A stretch of DNA of 64,000 nucleotides from Paenibacillus sp. PvR098. Its GTDB lineage: Bacteria > Bacillota > Bacilli > Paenibacillales > NBRC-103111. Where the stretch lies: NCBI RefSeq assembly GCF_017833255.1, contig NZ_JAFIBU010000001.1, positions 682,001-746,000 of the forward strand, written 5' to 3'. A model generated the notes under the pieces. That model searched no databases and was not told the DNA's origin. It worked only from the letters and a program-made list of their open reading frames with translations. The position numbers and the translations under genes are program-made. Below are positions 34,303 to 43,117 of the stretch, piece by piece. Numbering within the stretch: position 1 is the first letter of the stretch; each line of letters opens with the position of its first letter.

Positions 34303-34710
34303 ATGGCCAAAAAGGGACAAATGTTTCAACAGTATACGGAAGAATTCAAGTTAGCAGCAGTCAAAGCATACATAGAGGGATCAGCGAGCTATAAAGCGGT
34401 AGCAGAAAAGTTGGAAATCAGAAACTGCACACAATTAAAAGTATGGGTAAGGAAATGGCAGGATGGAGAGGCATTTGACGTACGCAAAGGGATATCTAAC
34501 CCACTTAAAGGACGTCCGCGAACCGTCTTTGACACCGTAGAGGAAGAGCGAGATTATTTGAAGGCACCGGTGGACTACTTAAAAAAAGCGGTATCCAAAT
34601 CTGGTAAGGGAGGCACCTTGAGTCCGCAGGATAACTATGATAATCGAAGGGTTACGCCACCTGCATGGTGTTACACGCCTGTTAGCCATTGCAGGGGTAC
34701 CCAGAGCTAG
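34303..34710 (+). pseudogene. IS3-family orfA, frameshifted
   Basis: Residues 1-90 form the transposase helix-turn-helix protein (MAKKGQMFQQYTEEFKLAAV; KLEIRNCTQLKVWVRKW). Near 34580 a run of seven A replaces the six A of copy 2, shifting orfA into the orfB frame early. The C-terminal part is out of register and reads to an unrelated stop. It overlaps the orfB remnant. Confidence 0.75.
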
Positions 34711-35478
34711 CTACTACAAGTGGCGGGCTACACAGCCACTGCGTATCGAAAAACAAACGCGGGATCACGAGATCAAGGAACACATGATGGCCATTCATTT
34801 CGCACATCCTTATTTTGGATACCCCCGAATGATGACAGCTTTGTGGGAAGCAGGCTATCGCGTCAATCACAAAAAGTATGGAGGCTCATGAAACAATTAG
34901 CGATCCAGTCTGTTATTCGAAAGAAACGAAAACATTCCAGTTATACCCCATCTGTTATGTATCCTAACCGATTGAAGCGTCAATTTCATGCCATAGGGCC
35001 TCAACAGAAAATGGTCGCCGATATCACCTATCTTTCCGATGGCACACGCTTTTATTACCTGTCGGTCATTCAGGACCTATTCAACAACGAGATCGTGGCT
35101 TGGCAATTGTCTGAACGCAACGATGTTCAGCTTGTGCTCGATACCCTAGAGCAGTGGACAAGAAAAAGAGACGTCTCGGAAGCTATGCTCCATTCGGATC
35201 AAGGCTTCCAATATACGTCTCATGCGTACAACACACGATTAGAATCCTTTAGCGTTAAAGGCAGCCACTCTCGCAAAGCAACCTGCCTGGATAACGCGTG
35301 CATCGAATCCTTCTTTTCGCATCTCAAAACAGAGAAGCTGTACCTCCACCAGTGTAAGTCAGAAGCCGAAATTCATCAAGCCATAGAAGAATACATCTAC
35401 TTTTATAACTATCAACGGTTTCAAGCCAAACTCAAACAGCGCGCACCGATTGAGTATCGGCACGCGCTGGCAGCATAG
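34637..35478 (+). pseudogene. IS3-family orfB transposase, frameshifted
   Basis: The integrase-type transposase is split: GLRHLHGVTRLLAIAGVPRAS to VNHKK ends at 34891 in one frame and continues as VWRLMKQLAIQSVIRKK to the end at 35478 in another. Comparison with copy 2 shows one A missing near 34876. The DDE residues remain in VADITY, HSDQG and CIESFF of the second part. The enzyme cannot be made intact. Confidence 0.85.
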
Positions 35479-35512
35479 CTTTTTTCATCTGTCTACTGAC
35501 AGCGGTATAACC

Positions 35513-35537
35513 AAAGCCGCCAATTTGCGGCTTTTTA
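35513..35537 (+). terminator. Rho-independent terminator at the right edge of IS copy 1
   Basis: AAAGCCGC and GCGGCTTT around CAATTT with a T5 tail. It lies immediately outside the IS end and insulates the osmoprotectant operon from IS transcription. Confidence 0.8.
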
Positions 35538-35565
35538 TTTTATCTCGAACTAGTTATATAGAGCC

Positions 35566-35591
35566 GTTTAAATGCATGATTCTCTCGGTAT
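35566..35591 (+). promoter_or_regulatory. Candidate sigma-B promoter of the osmoprotectant operon
   Basis: GTTTAA (35566-35571), a 14-bp spacer and CGGTAT (35586-35591) match the sigma-B consensus GTTTAA-N12-14-GGGTAT with one difference. It lies 99 bp before the first gene. OpuC-type operons are stress controlled by sigma-B in some Bacilli and Listeria; whether this organism has sigma-B is unknown. Confidence 0.4.
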
Positions 35592-35689
35592 GAAGGCAAG
35601 GCGCATGCTCTTATCTTTTTCAGCTGAAGATTGATGTTTCAAACCTTGTAAAGAAGGGTAAAACAGTAAATTATAGAGGGGGGAAATAC

Positions 35690-36904
35690 ATGATTCGATT
35701 CGATAACGTGAGAAAAGCCTATGAAGACGGATTTGTGGCTCTGAAAAACATTGATCTCGAATTCAATGAAGGCGAATTAACCGTTCTAATCGGGCCTAGT
35801 GGTTGCGGAAAAACCACTTTGATGAAGCTGATTAACCGGTTGAATAATCCGAGTCAGGGAAAAGTCCTCATCCGAGGAAAGGATATTTCTAGCATTGACC
35901 CGATCAAGCTGAGGCGGAGTATTGGATATGTCATTCAAAGCATTGGATTATTTCCTCATATGACGATTGCCTCAAACGTGGGAGTTGTTCCGCGCTTGCT
36001 TCATTGGGACCAAGCTCGTATTGACCAGAGAGTAGATGAGCTGCTTCGCCTAGTCAATCTCGATCCCGATACCTATCGTAACCGGTATCCGGCAGAGCTG
36101 AGCGGTGGGCAGCAGCAGCGCATCGGGATTATCCGGGCGCTCGCAGCAAACCCCGATATTATCTTGATGGATGAACCTTTCAGTGCGTTGGATCCGATCA
36201 GCCGTGAAACTCTGCAAGACGAGCTTGTTCGACTGCAGCAAGAATTAAAGCAAACGATCGTGTTCGTTACACATGATATGGATGAAGCGCTCAAAATCGC
36301 CGATACGATTGTACTCATGAAAGATGGAGAGGTCGTGCAGACGGGGCGTCCTGAACAAATTTTGAGGCATCCGGCCAATGATTTCGTGAAGAGCTTTATC
36401 GGAGAAAAGAGGCTGCAAACCGAAACGGCAGATGATCTGCTTCAGGTGGATGATGTCATGACGGTGAATGCCGTAACCGCATACCCGACGCGGGGATTGG
36501 CCGAAGCGATCAAACTGATGGAAAAGCGTAAGGTAGACTCTTTGATTGTTGTTAACCGGAATAATGACCTGCTCGGGTATGCTTCGATTTTTAGTGTGCT
36601 GGATCGGTATCGGGAAGAACATGCAACTCTAGTCGATGTCATGAAGCCCTTTGAGCATGTCGTCGAGTCGGGAATGCCTGTAGCGGCTGCCATATTCTTG
36701 ATGAATGAGCATGGGCTTCCTTATGTGCCAGTTATTCGCGAAGGCCGCTTTGTCGGTCTCATTACAAAGGGAAGCATTGTACGACATCTGGCCGAAGTAT
36801 ATACTCCGGTAGAATCGACCGAACCGCAGCTGTTTGAGGGGGCTTTATCCAATCTGGAAATCGAGCAAACCTCTCAAGAGATGAAGGGCGGCGGAACCAT
36901 ATGA
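35690..36904 (+). CDS. opuCA: OpuCA-type osmoprotectant ABC transporter ATPase with CBS domains
   Basis: A 404-residue ATPase of the glycine betaine/carnitine/choline uptake system. Walker A GPSGCGKTT, signature LSGGQQQR, Walker B IILMDEP and switch His in FVTHD are present in residues 1-240. Two CBS domains follow (about 255-370), which sense ionic strength or nucleotides in this family. It overlaps the permease gene by four bases (ATGA). Confidence 0.9.
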   Translation: MIRFDNVRKAYEDGFVALKNIDLEFNEGELTVLIGPSGCGKTTLMKLINRLNNPSQGKVLIRGKDISSIDPIKLRRSIGYVIQSIGLFPHMTIASNVGVVPRLLHWDQARIDQRVDELLRLVNLDPDTYRNRYPAELSGGQQQRIGIIRALAANPDIILMDEPFSALDPISRETLQDELVRLQQELKQTIVFVTHDMDEALKIADTIVLMKDGEVVQTGRPEQILRHPANDFVKSFIGEKRLQTETADDLLQVDDVMTVNAVTAYPTRGLAEAIKLMEKRKVDSLIVVNRNNDLLGYASIFSVLDRYREEHATLVDVMKPFEHVVESGMPVAAAIFLMNEHGLPYVPVIREGRFVGLITKGSIVRHLAEVYTPVESTEPQLFEGALSNLEIEQTSQEMKGGGTI

Positions 36905-37575
36905 TCGGCCAATATTTTGAATTTGTCCTTAGCCGGCAGGAAGATATTTTGCGCGCAATGCAGGATCACTTGGTTATTTCGGCAGTATCGGTGCTGCTCG
37001 GTGCTATTGTGGCGATTCCCATCGGTATTTGGCTGGCCGGAAACCGGAGCTCCTGGTTAAACGGGATTATATTTTCCATAGCAAATATTTTGCAAACTAT
37101 TCCCAGCCTAGCACTGCTCGCCATACTGATTCCGCTGCTGGGAGTTGGCAGGACCCCTGCCATTTTTGCGTTGTTCCTGTATTCTTTAATGCCGATACTG
37201 CGCAATACATATTCCGGATTTCAATCTGTCGATCCGAACTTACTGGAGGCTGCAAGGGGCATGGGCTATAGCAGGAAGCAGCAATTGCTCCAAATCCAAC
37301 TGCCCCTTGCTCTTCCATATATAATGTCAGGCATTCGTGTCACGACGGTGTACATCATCAGTTGGGCAACGTTGGCGACGTTGATCGGCGCCGGTGGGCT
37401 TGGACAATTGATTTTTGCCGGCATGGGAACGAATAGGAAAGAGCTTATATTTACAGGAGCCATTTTGGCGGTTATTTTGGCGCTTGCAGCGGATTTATTC
37501 CTAAGCCTTGCAGAAAAGCGAGTCACGGCCAATACCCATTCTGCCAACGCCATCGGACGGGGGGGCAATCAATGA
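36901..37575 (+). CDS. opuCB: OpuCB-type osmoprotectant ABC permease
   Basis: A 224-residue membrane protein with about five or six helices and the ABC permease EAA-type loop (EAARGMGYSRKQQLLQIQLPLALP). First permease of the heteromeric channel. It overlaps genes on both sides by four bases, indicating translational coupling. Confidence 0.9.
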   Translation: MIGQYFEFVLSRQEDILRAMQDHLVISAVSVLLGAIVAIPIGIWLAGNRSSWLNGIIFSIANILQTIPSLALLAILIPLLGVGRTPAIFALFLYSLMPILRNTYSGFQSVDPNLLEAARGMGYSRKQQLLQIQLPLALPYIMSGIRVTTVYIISWATLATLIGAGGLGQLIFAGMGTNRKELIFTGAILAVILALAADLFLSLAEKRVTANTHSANAIGRGGNQ

Positions 37576-38471
37576 TTTGGTTGAAGTCGGCAACATCAAG
37601 GTTAGTCCTACTTGCTGTTTTTACCATTATTTTGCTCGTCGGCTGCAGTAATGAAGATAGAATCATTATTGGTACGCAGACGTATTCAGAGCCCAAAATT
37701 TTGGCGCAAATGCATAAGCTACTGATCGAAGATCGGACCGGACTCAAGGTCGACGTACTGCCTGATTTAGCATCCAGCGCGGTTGTCGCTCAGGCTATGA
37801 AAAACAACGATATCCAAATGGCCGTATTGTATACGGGCATGATCTTTGACAATTATTTTCCGGTTGAGCCCAATAAAGACCGCGATATCGTGTTTCAACA
37901 GGCCAAAGAAGGTTTTGATAAGCATTACGGCTTCCATTGGTTTGATCCGTACGGTTTTGAGAATACGTATGCCTTTACTGTAAGGGAGGACGTTGCGTCT
38001 CAAGGCAATCTCGCCAATATTTCTGACGTGGGACCTATGGCCGGAAATATGTCGCTTGGCGTGGACACGACCTGGCTTGAGCGGGAGAACGACGGTTATC
38101 CTGCTTTTCGCAAACATTACGGTTTCGCCTTCGGAAAAACGCTTCCTATGGAAGTGGCGCTCGTGTACAAGGCTGTAGCGAGCAAGAACGTGGATATCGT
38201 TCTTGCTTATTCCACGGATCCACGCATCAAGGAATACAATCTGCAATCTCTTAAGGACGATAAGCAGTTTTTCCCTCCTTACGACGCCGCGCCGGTGATA
38301 CGAAACGATGTTCTGGCTCAGCACCCGGAGCTAAATGAGATTACTAGTCTTTTGGCAGGCAAGATCGATGTACAGACAATGATCGAATTGAATTATGAAG
38401 TCGACGTCAGCAAAAGAAATGAAAGAAAAGTAGCCGAGGAGTATCTGAAAAAAGTCGGACTTCTGAACTAA
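37572..38471 (+). CDS. opuCC: OpuCC-type osmoprotectant-binding lipoprotein
   Basis: A 299-residue lipoprotein with lipobox LLVGC and the OpuAC/QAT binding fold (IIIGTQTYSEPKILAQM; DIQMAVLYTGMIFD; LPMEVALVYKAV). It captures a quaternary ammonium compound outside the membrane and delivers it to the channel. The aromatic box that cages such cations is only partly visible. Confidence 0.85.
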   Translation: MIWLKSATSRLVLLAVFTIILLVGCSNEDRIIIGTQTYSEPKILAQMHKLLIEDRTGLKVDVLPDLASSAVVAQAMKNNDIQMAVLYTGMIFDNYFPVEPNKDRDIVFQQAKEGFDKHYGFHWFDPYGFENTYAFTVREDVASQGNLANISDVGPMAGNMSLGVDTTWLERENDGYPAFRKHYGFAFGKTLPMEVALVYKAVASKNVDIVLAYSTDPRIKEYNLQSLKDDKQFFPPYDAAPVIRNDVLAQHPELNEITSLLAGKIDVQTMIELNYEVDVSKRNERKVAEEYLKKVGLLN

Positions 38472-38488
38472 AGAAAGGAGGTGGCTAA

Positions 38489-39124
38489 ATGGATTTGTTT
38501 TTCCGTTATGTGGGGGAGAACTGGCTTTACCTCGTTGAACTCACTTATCAACATATCTTGATGGTAATATCGGCTTTGCTGTTAGCATTGATCGTAGGAG
38601 TCCCTTTCGGCATACTTGCTGCAAGAGTACCCAAGCTTGCCGGTGTCATTTTAGCCTCAGCTAATGTTGTGCAGGTTTTTCCGAGCTTGGCTATGCTCGT
38701 GCTGCTCATGATCGTTTTCGGTTTGGGATTCACTACCGTAGTTATCGGATTGTTCTTGTACTCACTGCTGCCGGTAATTCGCAACACTTATGTCGGATTG
38801 ACTCAGGTAGACCCGGCAATTACCGAAGCTGGGCGCGGTGTAGGAATGAGTCCTTTGCAGCTGCTGTTTCGTGTGCAGTTTCCCCTCGCTCTGCCTTTTG
38901 TGTTCACAGGGATAAGAGTGGCCGCAGTCATTGCCATTGGCGTTGCGACCATCGCTCCGCTGATCGGCGGGGAAGGGCTCGGCCGCGAAATTTATGCCGG
39001 TATCAATATGGATAATTCGGCACGGCTCTACGCAGGAGCTATTCCTGCTGCCATACTTGCACTGCTAGCAGATCTGCTTCTGGGTTTGCTGCAGCGGCGT
39101 GTGGGTCAAGGAAAGACTGTTTAG
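38489..39124 (+). CDS. opuCD: OpuCD-type osmoprotectant ABC permease
   Basis: A 211-residue permease similar to the first one, with the EAA-type loop EAGRGVGMSPLQLLFRVQFPLALP and about five helices. AAAGGAGGTGG precedes the ATG. It completes the four-gene system; the right-hand IS copy starts 27 bp downstream. Confidence 0.9.
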   Translation: MDLFFRYVGENWLYLVELTYQHILMVISALLLALIVGVPFGILAARVPKLAGVILASANVVQVFPSLAMLVLLMIVFGLGFTTVVIGLFLYSLLPVIRNTYVGLTQVDPAITEAGRGVGMSPLQLLFRVQFPLALPFVFTGIRVAAVIAIGVATIAPLIGGEGLGREIYAGINMDNSARLYAGAIPAAILALLADLLLGLLQRRVGQGKTV

Positions 39125-39186
39125 GATAAAAGTAAAGAAAAACCGTAGCATGATCATACCCCTGTCAAGTAGACATTCGAAAAAAG

Positions 39187-40030
39187 CTATGCTGCCAGCG
39201 CGTGCCGATACTCAATCGGTGCGCGCTGTTTGAGTTTAGCTTGAAATCGCTGATAGTTATAAAAGTAAATATAATCTTCAATGGCTTGATGTATTTCGGA
39301 TTCTGACTTAAACTGTTGGAGATACAACTTCTCTGTTTTGAGATGCGAGAAGAAGGATTCGATGCATGCGTTATCCAGGCAGGTTGCTTTGCGAGAGTGG
39401 CTGCCTTTAACGCTGAATGCTTCTAATCGTTTGTTGTACGCCTGAGACGTGTATTGGAAGCCCTGATCCGAATGGAGCACGGCCCCATAAACGTCTCTTT
39501 TTCTTGTCCACTTCTCCAACGTATCCAGCACGAGCTGCACATCGTTTCGTTCAGATAATTGCCAAGCTACAATCTCATTGTTAAACAAGTCCTGAATGGC
39601 GGACAGGTAATAGAAACGTGTGCCATCTGAGATATACGTGATGTCGGCGACCAACTTCTGCTGAGGACCTATGGCATGGAACTGACGCTGTAATCGGTTC
39701 GGATAAATGACGGAAGGCTTGTAACTGAAACGTTGTCGTTTCTTCCGAATGACGGATTGTATGGATAGTTCCCTCATCAATCGCCATACTTTCTTGTGGT
39801 TAACACGGTATCCTGCTTCCCACAAGGCGTTCATCATGCGAGGGTATCCGAAATATGGATGCGTAGCATGAACGGCCATCATACGCTCCTTCAACTCGTG
39901 GTCTCGTGCTTGTTTTTCTACGCGCAACGAGCGTGTTTTTCGCCATTTGTAATAGCTGGCTCAAGCTATACCCGCGATATGTATGAGGGGGGTAACACCG
40001 TGTATGCTACGTAAATCTTCGATTAGTTGG
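39187..40030 (-). pseudogene. IS3-family orfB transposase with internal stop
   Basis: The main open part (39187-39927) encodes 246 residues with the DDE residues in VADITY, HSDQG and CIESFF. Upstream in the same frame the sequence EDLRSIHGVTPLIHIAGIA runs into a TGA at 39961-39963 where copy 1 reads Arg (VPRASYYKW), so a nonsense change truncates the fusion transposase. Confidence 0.8.
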
Positions 40031-40268
40031 TAGTGATCTTGCTGCTCGACATGGCCTCCTTTACCAGATTTGGATACCGCTTTTTTAGGTAGTCTACCTG
40101 CGCTCTCAGATCGTCCCGCTCTTCCTCTATGCTAGCGAAGGATGTACGAAGACGCCCTTTTAACGGATTACTGACGCCTTTACGCTCATCAAAGCTGGTA
40201 TATGCTTTAACCGCAGCTATCTTAAATTCTTCTGTATACGTCTGAAAGATCTGCCCTTTTTTAGCCAC
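40023..40268 (-). pseudogene. IS3-family orfA with internal in-frame deletion
   Basis: An 81-residue product starting MAKKGQIFQTYTEEFKIAAV. Compared with copy 1 about 32 residues are missing after KAYT, which removes most of the helix-turn-helix that binds the IS ends. The C terminus (DYLKKRYPNLVKEAM) holds the slippery site where orfA shifts into orfB. Confidence 0.75.
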
Positions 40269-40477
40269 AAAGAAATCCCCTCCAAGTATTTCACTCGTTC
40301 CTCATGATAACATGACGGTTTTTATTGAGTGTCTACTTAAAGGGGATAATACTAAGCAATACGGTTTTTTTTGTTGTAATTTTGCAAGAAAGAACCCCAA
40401 AAAAATAATTTTATGACATTAAAGATTAATAGTATAAATATAAATTCATGTTCTTATTCACAAAATATAAAAGAGTG

Positions 40478-40520
40478 AAGGAAGTCATGCACAATATTCC
40501 TTGATTAACAACGACTTCCT
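40478..40520. repeat. Inverted repeat in an AT-rich intergenic stretch
   Basis: AAGGAAGTC and GACTTCCT, 26 bases apart, can pair. The 240-bp stretch 40355-40594 is otherwise AT rich, has no convincing gene, and may contain the promoter of the next gene remnant. Confidence 0.35.
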
Positions 40521-40594
40521 AACGACATTTTATTTATAAGAATGATATATTTTTAGGGCGAAATGTTATATATCACAGGATTTGATGTTTTCAG

Positions 40595-40969
40595 ATGAAA
40601 AAGAGGTTAGTAGGTAGAAAAACATATATTTCTGTTTATGAAAAGTTCATAGTTAGTCATATGTTTTCATGGGTTTGGTTGTTATTTTCCGTTTGGATTT
40701 CTCAAAAATCGATTTTGGAATTAGGACAGATCACGGGTATCCCGTTCGCTATCCTTATCATTGCCGGTATTGCTTATATTCCTGGTTATATGAATAGTTT
40801 TTTGGTTTCAAGCCTTCTTTTGGATAGACAACCACCGTTTAAACATCAAGCTAGTGTGTTTGCTAAATATTTAACGGGTATCAATTTCAGAAAAGTATAT
40901 ATGACAAGTCCTATTGCAGTCTGGTGTTACGTACAAGGGGCCTTTCAATTAAAACGTGTATGGAAATAA
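40595..40969 (+). pseudogene. Membrane glycosyltransferase (GT2) remnant with catalytic domain deleted
   Basis: A 124-residue frame with two membrane helices in its first half, ending IPGYMNSFLVSSLLLDRQPPFK. This is how many processive GT2 synthases begin, just before the catalytic domain (normally followed by VTILIAAYNEE and about 250 residues). Here the sequence jumps to FAKYLTGINFRKVYMTSP, which looks like a membrane-proximal C terminus. An in-frame internal deletion is the best explanation; an unrecognised small membrane protein is the alternative. Confidence 0.5.
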
Positions 40970-40992
40970 AGAAAGGATAGATCGATGTTGAA

Positions 40993-41026
40993 GAAGCTCT
41001 TGCGGGATGCAAGAGCTTTTTGTTTT
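40993..41026 (+). terminator. Rho-independent terminator
   Basis: AGCTCTTGC and GCAAGAGCT pair around GGGAT, followed by T5GT4. Confidence 0.85.
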
Positions 41027-41064
41027 GAGCGTGCAGGATTTATGTAGGGGTGCCGCGGGTATAT

Positions 41065-41706
41065 TTAATGAGTAAACACGTGCTGATCGATACGGACTTT
41101 CATCGGACGGCTCTTGCTCCAGGACGATGTTGCAATCTTAGGATTATAGTAATAGAGAGCTCCGTCCGTCGGATCCGATCCGTTCAAAGCGGCCTTGGCC
41201 GCCCGATAGGCTGAAGATCCTGGAGTCAAGTTGTATTGTCCGTCCTGAATGGCGGAGAATTGACGCGGTTGAAAAATGACCTTGGTAATGGAATCGGGAA
41301 ATTCATTGGACTGAACTCTATTGAGGACGACCGCACCGACGGCGACTTGTCCTTGAAACGATTCCCCTCTAGCCTCGGCGTGGATCACTCGTGCCAATTG
41401 CTCCAATACGTTTTGCTTGGGATCGGCCGATTTTTTCAATAGCGACAAGGTCTTGGGATCGGCCTTACCGTTTGCAAGCAAGCCTTTTTGTTTTTGAAAT
41501 TTCTTTACCGCATTGTGCGTAATCGATCCGTAGTAGCCGGTTGCACCGGCTTGAAAATGACCAAGCGTGCTAAGACGCAGCTGTAGGTCGAGGACATGCT
41601 CGCTTTTGGTACCTTTCTCCAGCGCGGCTGCGCCGACTGGCATCGCCATGGCCGTAAGGCCAAGGGTACAGGCGATTAATGTGACTAGTACGGAACCTTT
41701 CTTCAT
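41065..41706 (-). CDS. sleB: SleB-like spore cortex-lytic enzyme
   Basis: A 213-residue exported hydrolase: signal peptide (MKKGSVLVTLIACTLGLTAM, cleavage near VGAAA), an N-terminal peptidoglycan-binding repeat (KGTKSEHVLDLQLRLSTLGHF..GSITHNAVKKFQ) and a C-terminal Hydrolase_2 domain with the catalytic Glu in RVIHAEARGES and the family segment AVGAVVLNRV. SleB is a lytic transglycosylase that opens the cortex during germination. No ypeB partner follows, so it may be a paralogue. The start is taken at the signal-peptide Met; a longer frame to 41844 is unlikely. Confidence 0.8.
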   Translation of the reverse strand: MKKGSVLVTLIACTLGLTAMAMPVGAAALEKGTKSEHVLDLQLRLSTLGHFQAGATGYYGSITHNAVKKFQKQKGLLANGKADPKTLSLLKKSADPKQNVLEQLARVIHAEARGESFQGQVAVGAVVLNRVQSNEFPDSITKVIFQPRQFSAIQDGQYNLTPGSSAYRAAKAALNGSDPTDGALYYYNPKIATSSWSKSRPMKVRIDQHVFTH

Positions 41707-41956
41707 CGTATTCAGACAACCTCCTATTCCTTTTTGGGGCCGTATCAGTGACGGCATTACAAGTTCTGGGATGTTCATCCGACCGGGGAAGTCGCCATAC
41801 ACGCTCAATATGGTAAGGCGGGAACAGCTCTGGGCTGTTCTCAAAGGGTTCGGAGCCGTTATCTTGTTTAGGCCCGGTTGTTAATTTTTTTAATAATTGT
41901 TACCAGATTTAATTCTATTTATTACCCTTTTTCCTTGCAAAATAAACCTCAATTTA

Positions 41957-41982
41957 TTACACTAAATCTATATTTAGCGTAA
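41957..41982. promoter_or_regulatory. 26-bp palindrome upstream of the tyrosine recombinase gene
   Basis: A near-perfect palindrome (11 of 13 positions in each arm pair; arms TTACRCTAAATNT) lies 68 bp before the recombinase start. Its length and symmetry suit either an operator or a core recombinase site with two inverted arms. The surrounding gap 41707-42049 is otherwise non-coding, with a small hairpin (GAACAGC/GCTGTTC) at 41822-41840 and AT-rich sequence. Confidence 0.45.
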
Positions 41983-42049
41983 TTTAATTTTAAACGGATT
42001 TTTTTCTCCGCAGCCGGGCATTAGCAGCAAAGAAACGGAGCGAAATGAG

Positions 42050-43012
42050 ATGGCAGATGAGTACTTTGATGATGAATTGTTAGAATTATTCGATATCTGG
42101 ATGAAGGATCAAGGCTTTACTCCACGAACACAAAAGGCGTATCTTGGAGATGTCCGTTTGTTTTTAGCCGCGGTAGCACCTAAGACATTAAATGAAATTG
42201 AGGCCATCGACGTACTGCGTTTTCTAACCAAAATGCGACAAGGGGGGGCGGGCGATTCTGCGAGGAATCGTTACCTCTCCTCCGTTCGAACCTTTTTCTC
42301 CGCTTTGATTGAATACAAATATGCCCAAAACAATCCGGCCCTTCACGTAAAGAAATCAAAATTTGATAAGAATCAGATCCCATCTTATCTGGATAAGCAT
42401 CTTTTATCTGTGTTCATAGAATCAATAGAAGGAAAATATCAGATCAGAAATGTGTCCATGTTTCTTCTTATGAGCTACGCGGGGCTGCGGGTCAGTGAAT
42501 TACATCGTCTTAATATTTCTGATTTCAACAGAACGGCGAATCTATTAACCGTTTATGGGAAGGGACGTAAGTGGCGAGCCATACCGCTGCCCGTACAGCT
42601 AGTCAAGGTTTTGGATATGGCACTTAGTGAACGTATTTCTCCAGGGAAAAAAGGGGAACAGGCTTTTTTCGTTTCACAGTTCGGGCGTCGTATTTCCATC
42701 CGCATGATCCAAAAGATTGCTGAAGCCCAATTTGATGAACTAAAGGAACAGTTTAGTGAGCTAAGAGGAAAATCCCTTTCCAGTCATAAGTTACGGCATA
42801 CCTTTGCGACGATGCAAGTGATGGCCGGTACGGATATAAGAACGTTACAAGAATTGTTAGGACATGCGAGTATACAAACCACACAGATTTATACGCACGT
42901 TGGAGATAAGCAAAAGCAGGAAGCCATGAACCGAGTAGTACCTCGTGTACCCGTGTCAATATTGAAAGGAATAGATGTCGCCGGCGGCTCTGATATTGCA
43001 AGTCAACCATGA
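42050..43012 (+). CDS. Tyrosine recombinase/integrase (Xer-like)
   Basis: A 320-residue site-specific recombinase with a SAM-like core-binding N domain (about 10-105) and a catalytic domain. Catalytic residues are visible: Arg in SYAGLRVSELH, His-x-x-Arg in SHKLRHTFAT, His in LLGHASIQTTQ and the nucleophile Tyr in IYTHV. It is not the usual XerC/XerD context. Next to it is an orphan parB-like gene. Confidence 0.85.
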   Translation: MADEYFDDELLELFDIWMKDQGFTPRTQKAYLGDVRLFLAAVAPKTLNEIEAIDVLRFLTKMRQGGAGDSARNRYLSSVRTFFSALIEYKYAQNNPALHVKKSKFDKNQIPSYLDKHLLSVFIESIEGKYQIRNVSMFLLMSYAGLRVSELHRLNISDFNRTANLLTVYGKGRKWRAIPLPVQLVKVLDMALSERISPGKKGEQAFFVSQFGRRISIRMIQKIAEAQFDELKEQFSELRGKSLSSHKLRHTFATMQVMAGTDIRTLQELLGHASIQTTQIYTHVGDKQKQEAMNRVVPRVPVSILKGIDVAGGSDIASQP

Positions 43013-43058
43013 ATCACAGGGAAGAAAATGAGGAGCTGTATAAAAGGTTATTAAAAAG

Positions 43059-43115
43059 AAATGCATCCATGTTTGCGTCGTCGAAGTACCCGATGCAAAC
43101 ATGGATGCATTTTTC
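43059..43115. terminator. Bidirectional terminator between recombinase and parB-like gene
   Basis: An 18-bp perfect stem (43059-43076 with 43095-43112; ATGCATCCATG/CATGGATGCAT core) with T5 on the plus strand and A-rich 5' flank separates the convergent genes. Confidence 0.85.
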
Positions 43116-43117
43116 AT

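Larger units (their letters stand above)
34219..35513 (+). mobile_element. IS3-family element, copy 1 (inactive)
   Basis: The element spans from TGGTATTATCCCC at the left to GGGATATGG-like right end (GCGGTATAACCA). The terminal repeats share AGTAGACA and an A6 run. It carries orfA and orfB with several frameshifts. A second copy of the same element lies in the opposite orientation at 39151-40354. No clear target duplication is visible at this copy (AAA left, AAG right). Confidence 0.85.
39151..40354 (-). mobile_element. IS3-family element, copy 2 (inactive, inverted)
   Basis: The same element as at 34219, in opposite orientation. Its ends are TGATCATACCCCTG at the left and GGGATAATACTA at the right. 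A four-base direct repeat AGCA flanks it (39147-39150 and 40355-40358), a plausible target duplication. orfA has an internal deletion and orfB a stop codon. The A-AAA-AAG slippery site for the normal -1 frameshift is intact here. Confidence 0.85.

Noticed and set aside
34216..40358. Proven composite transposon around the osmoprotectant operon
   Set aside because: The outer flanks do not show a matching direct repeat, and copy 2 has its own flanking AGCA; only a possible past mobility is claimed.
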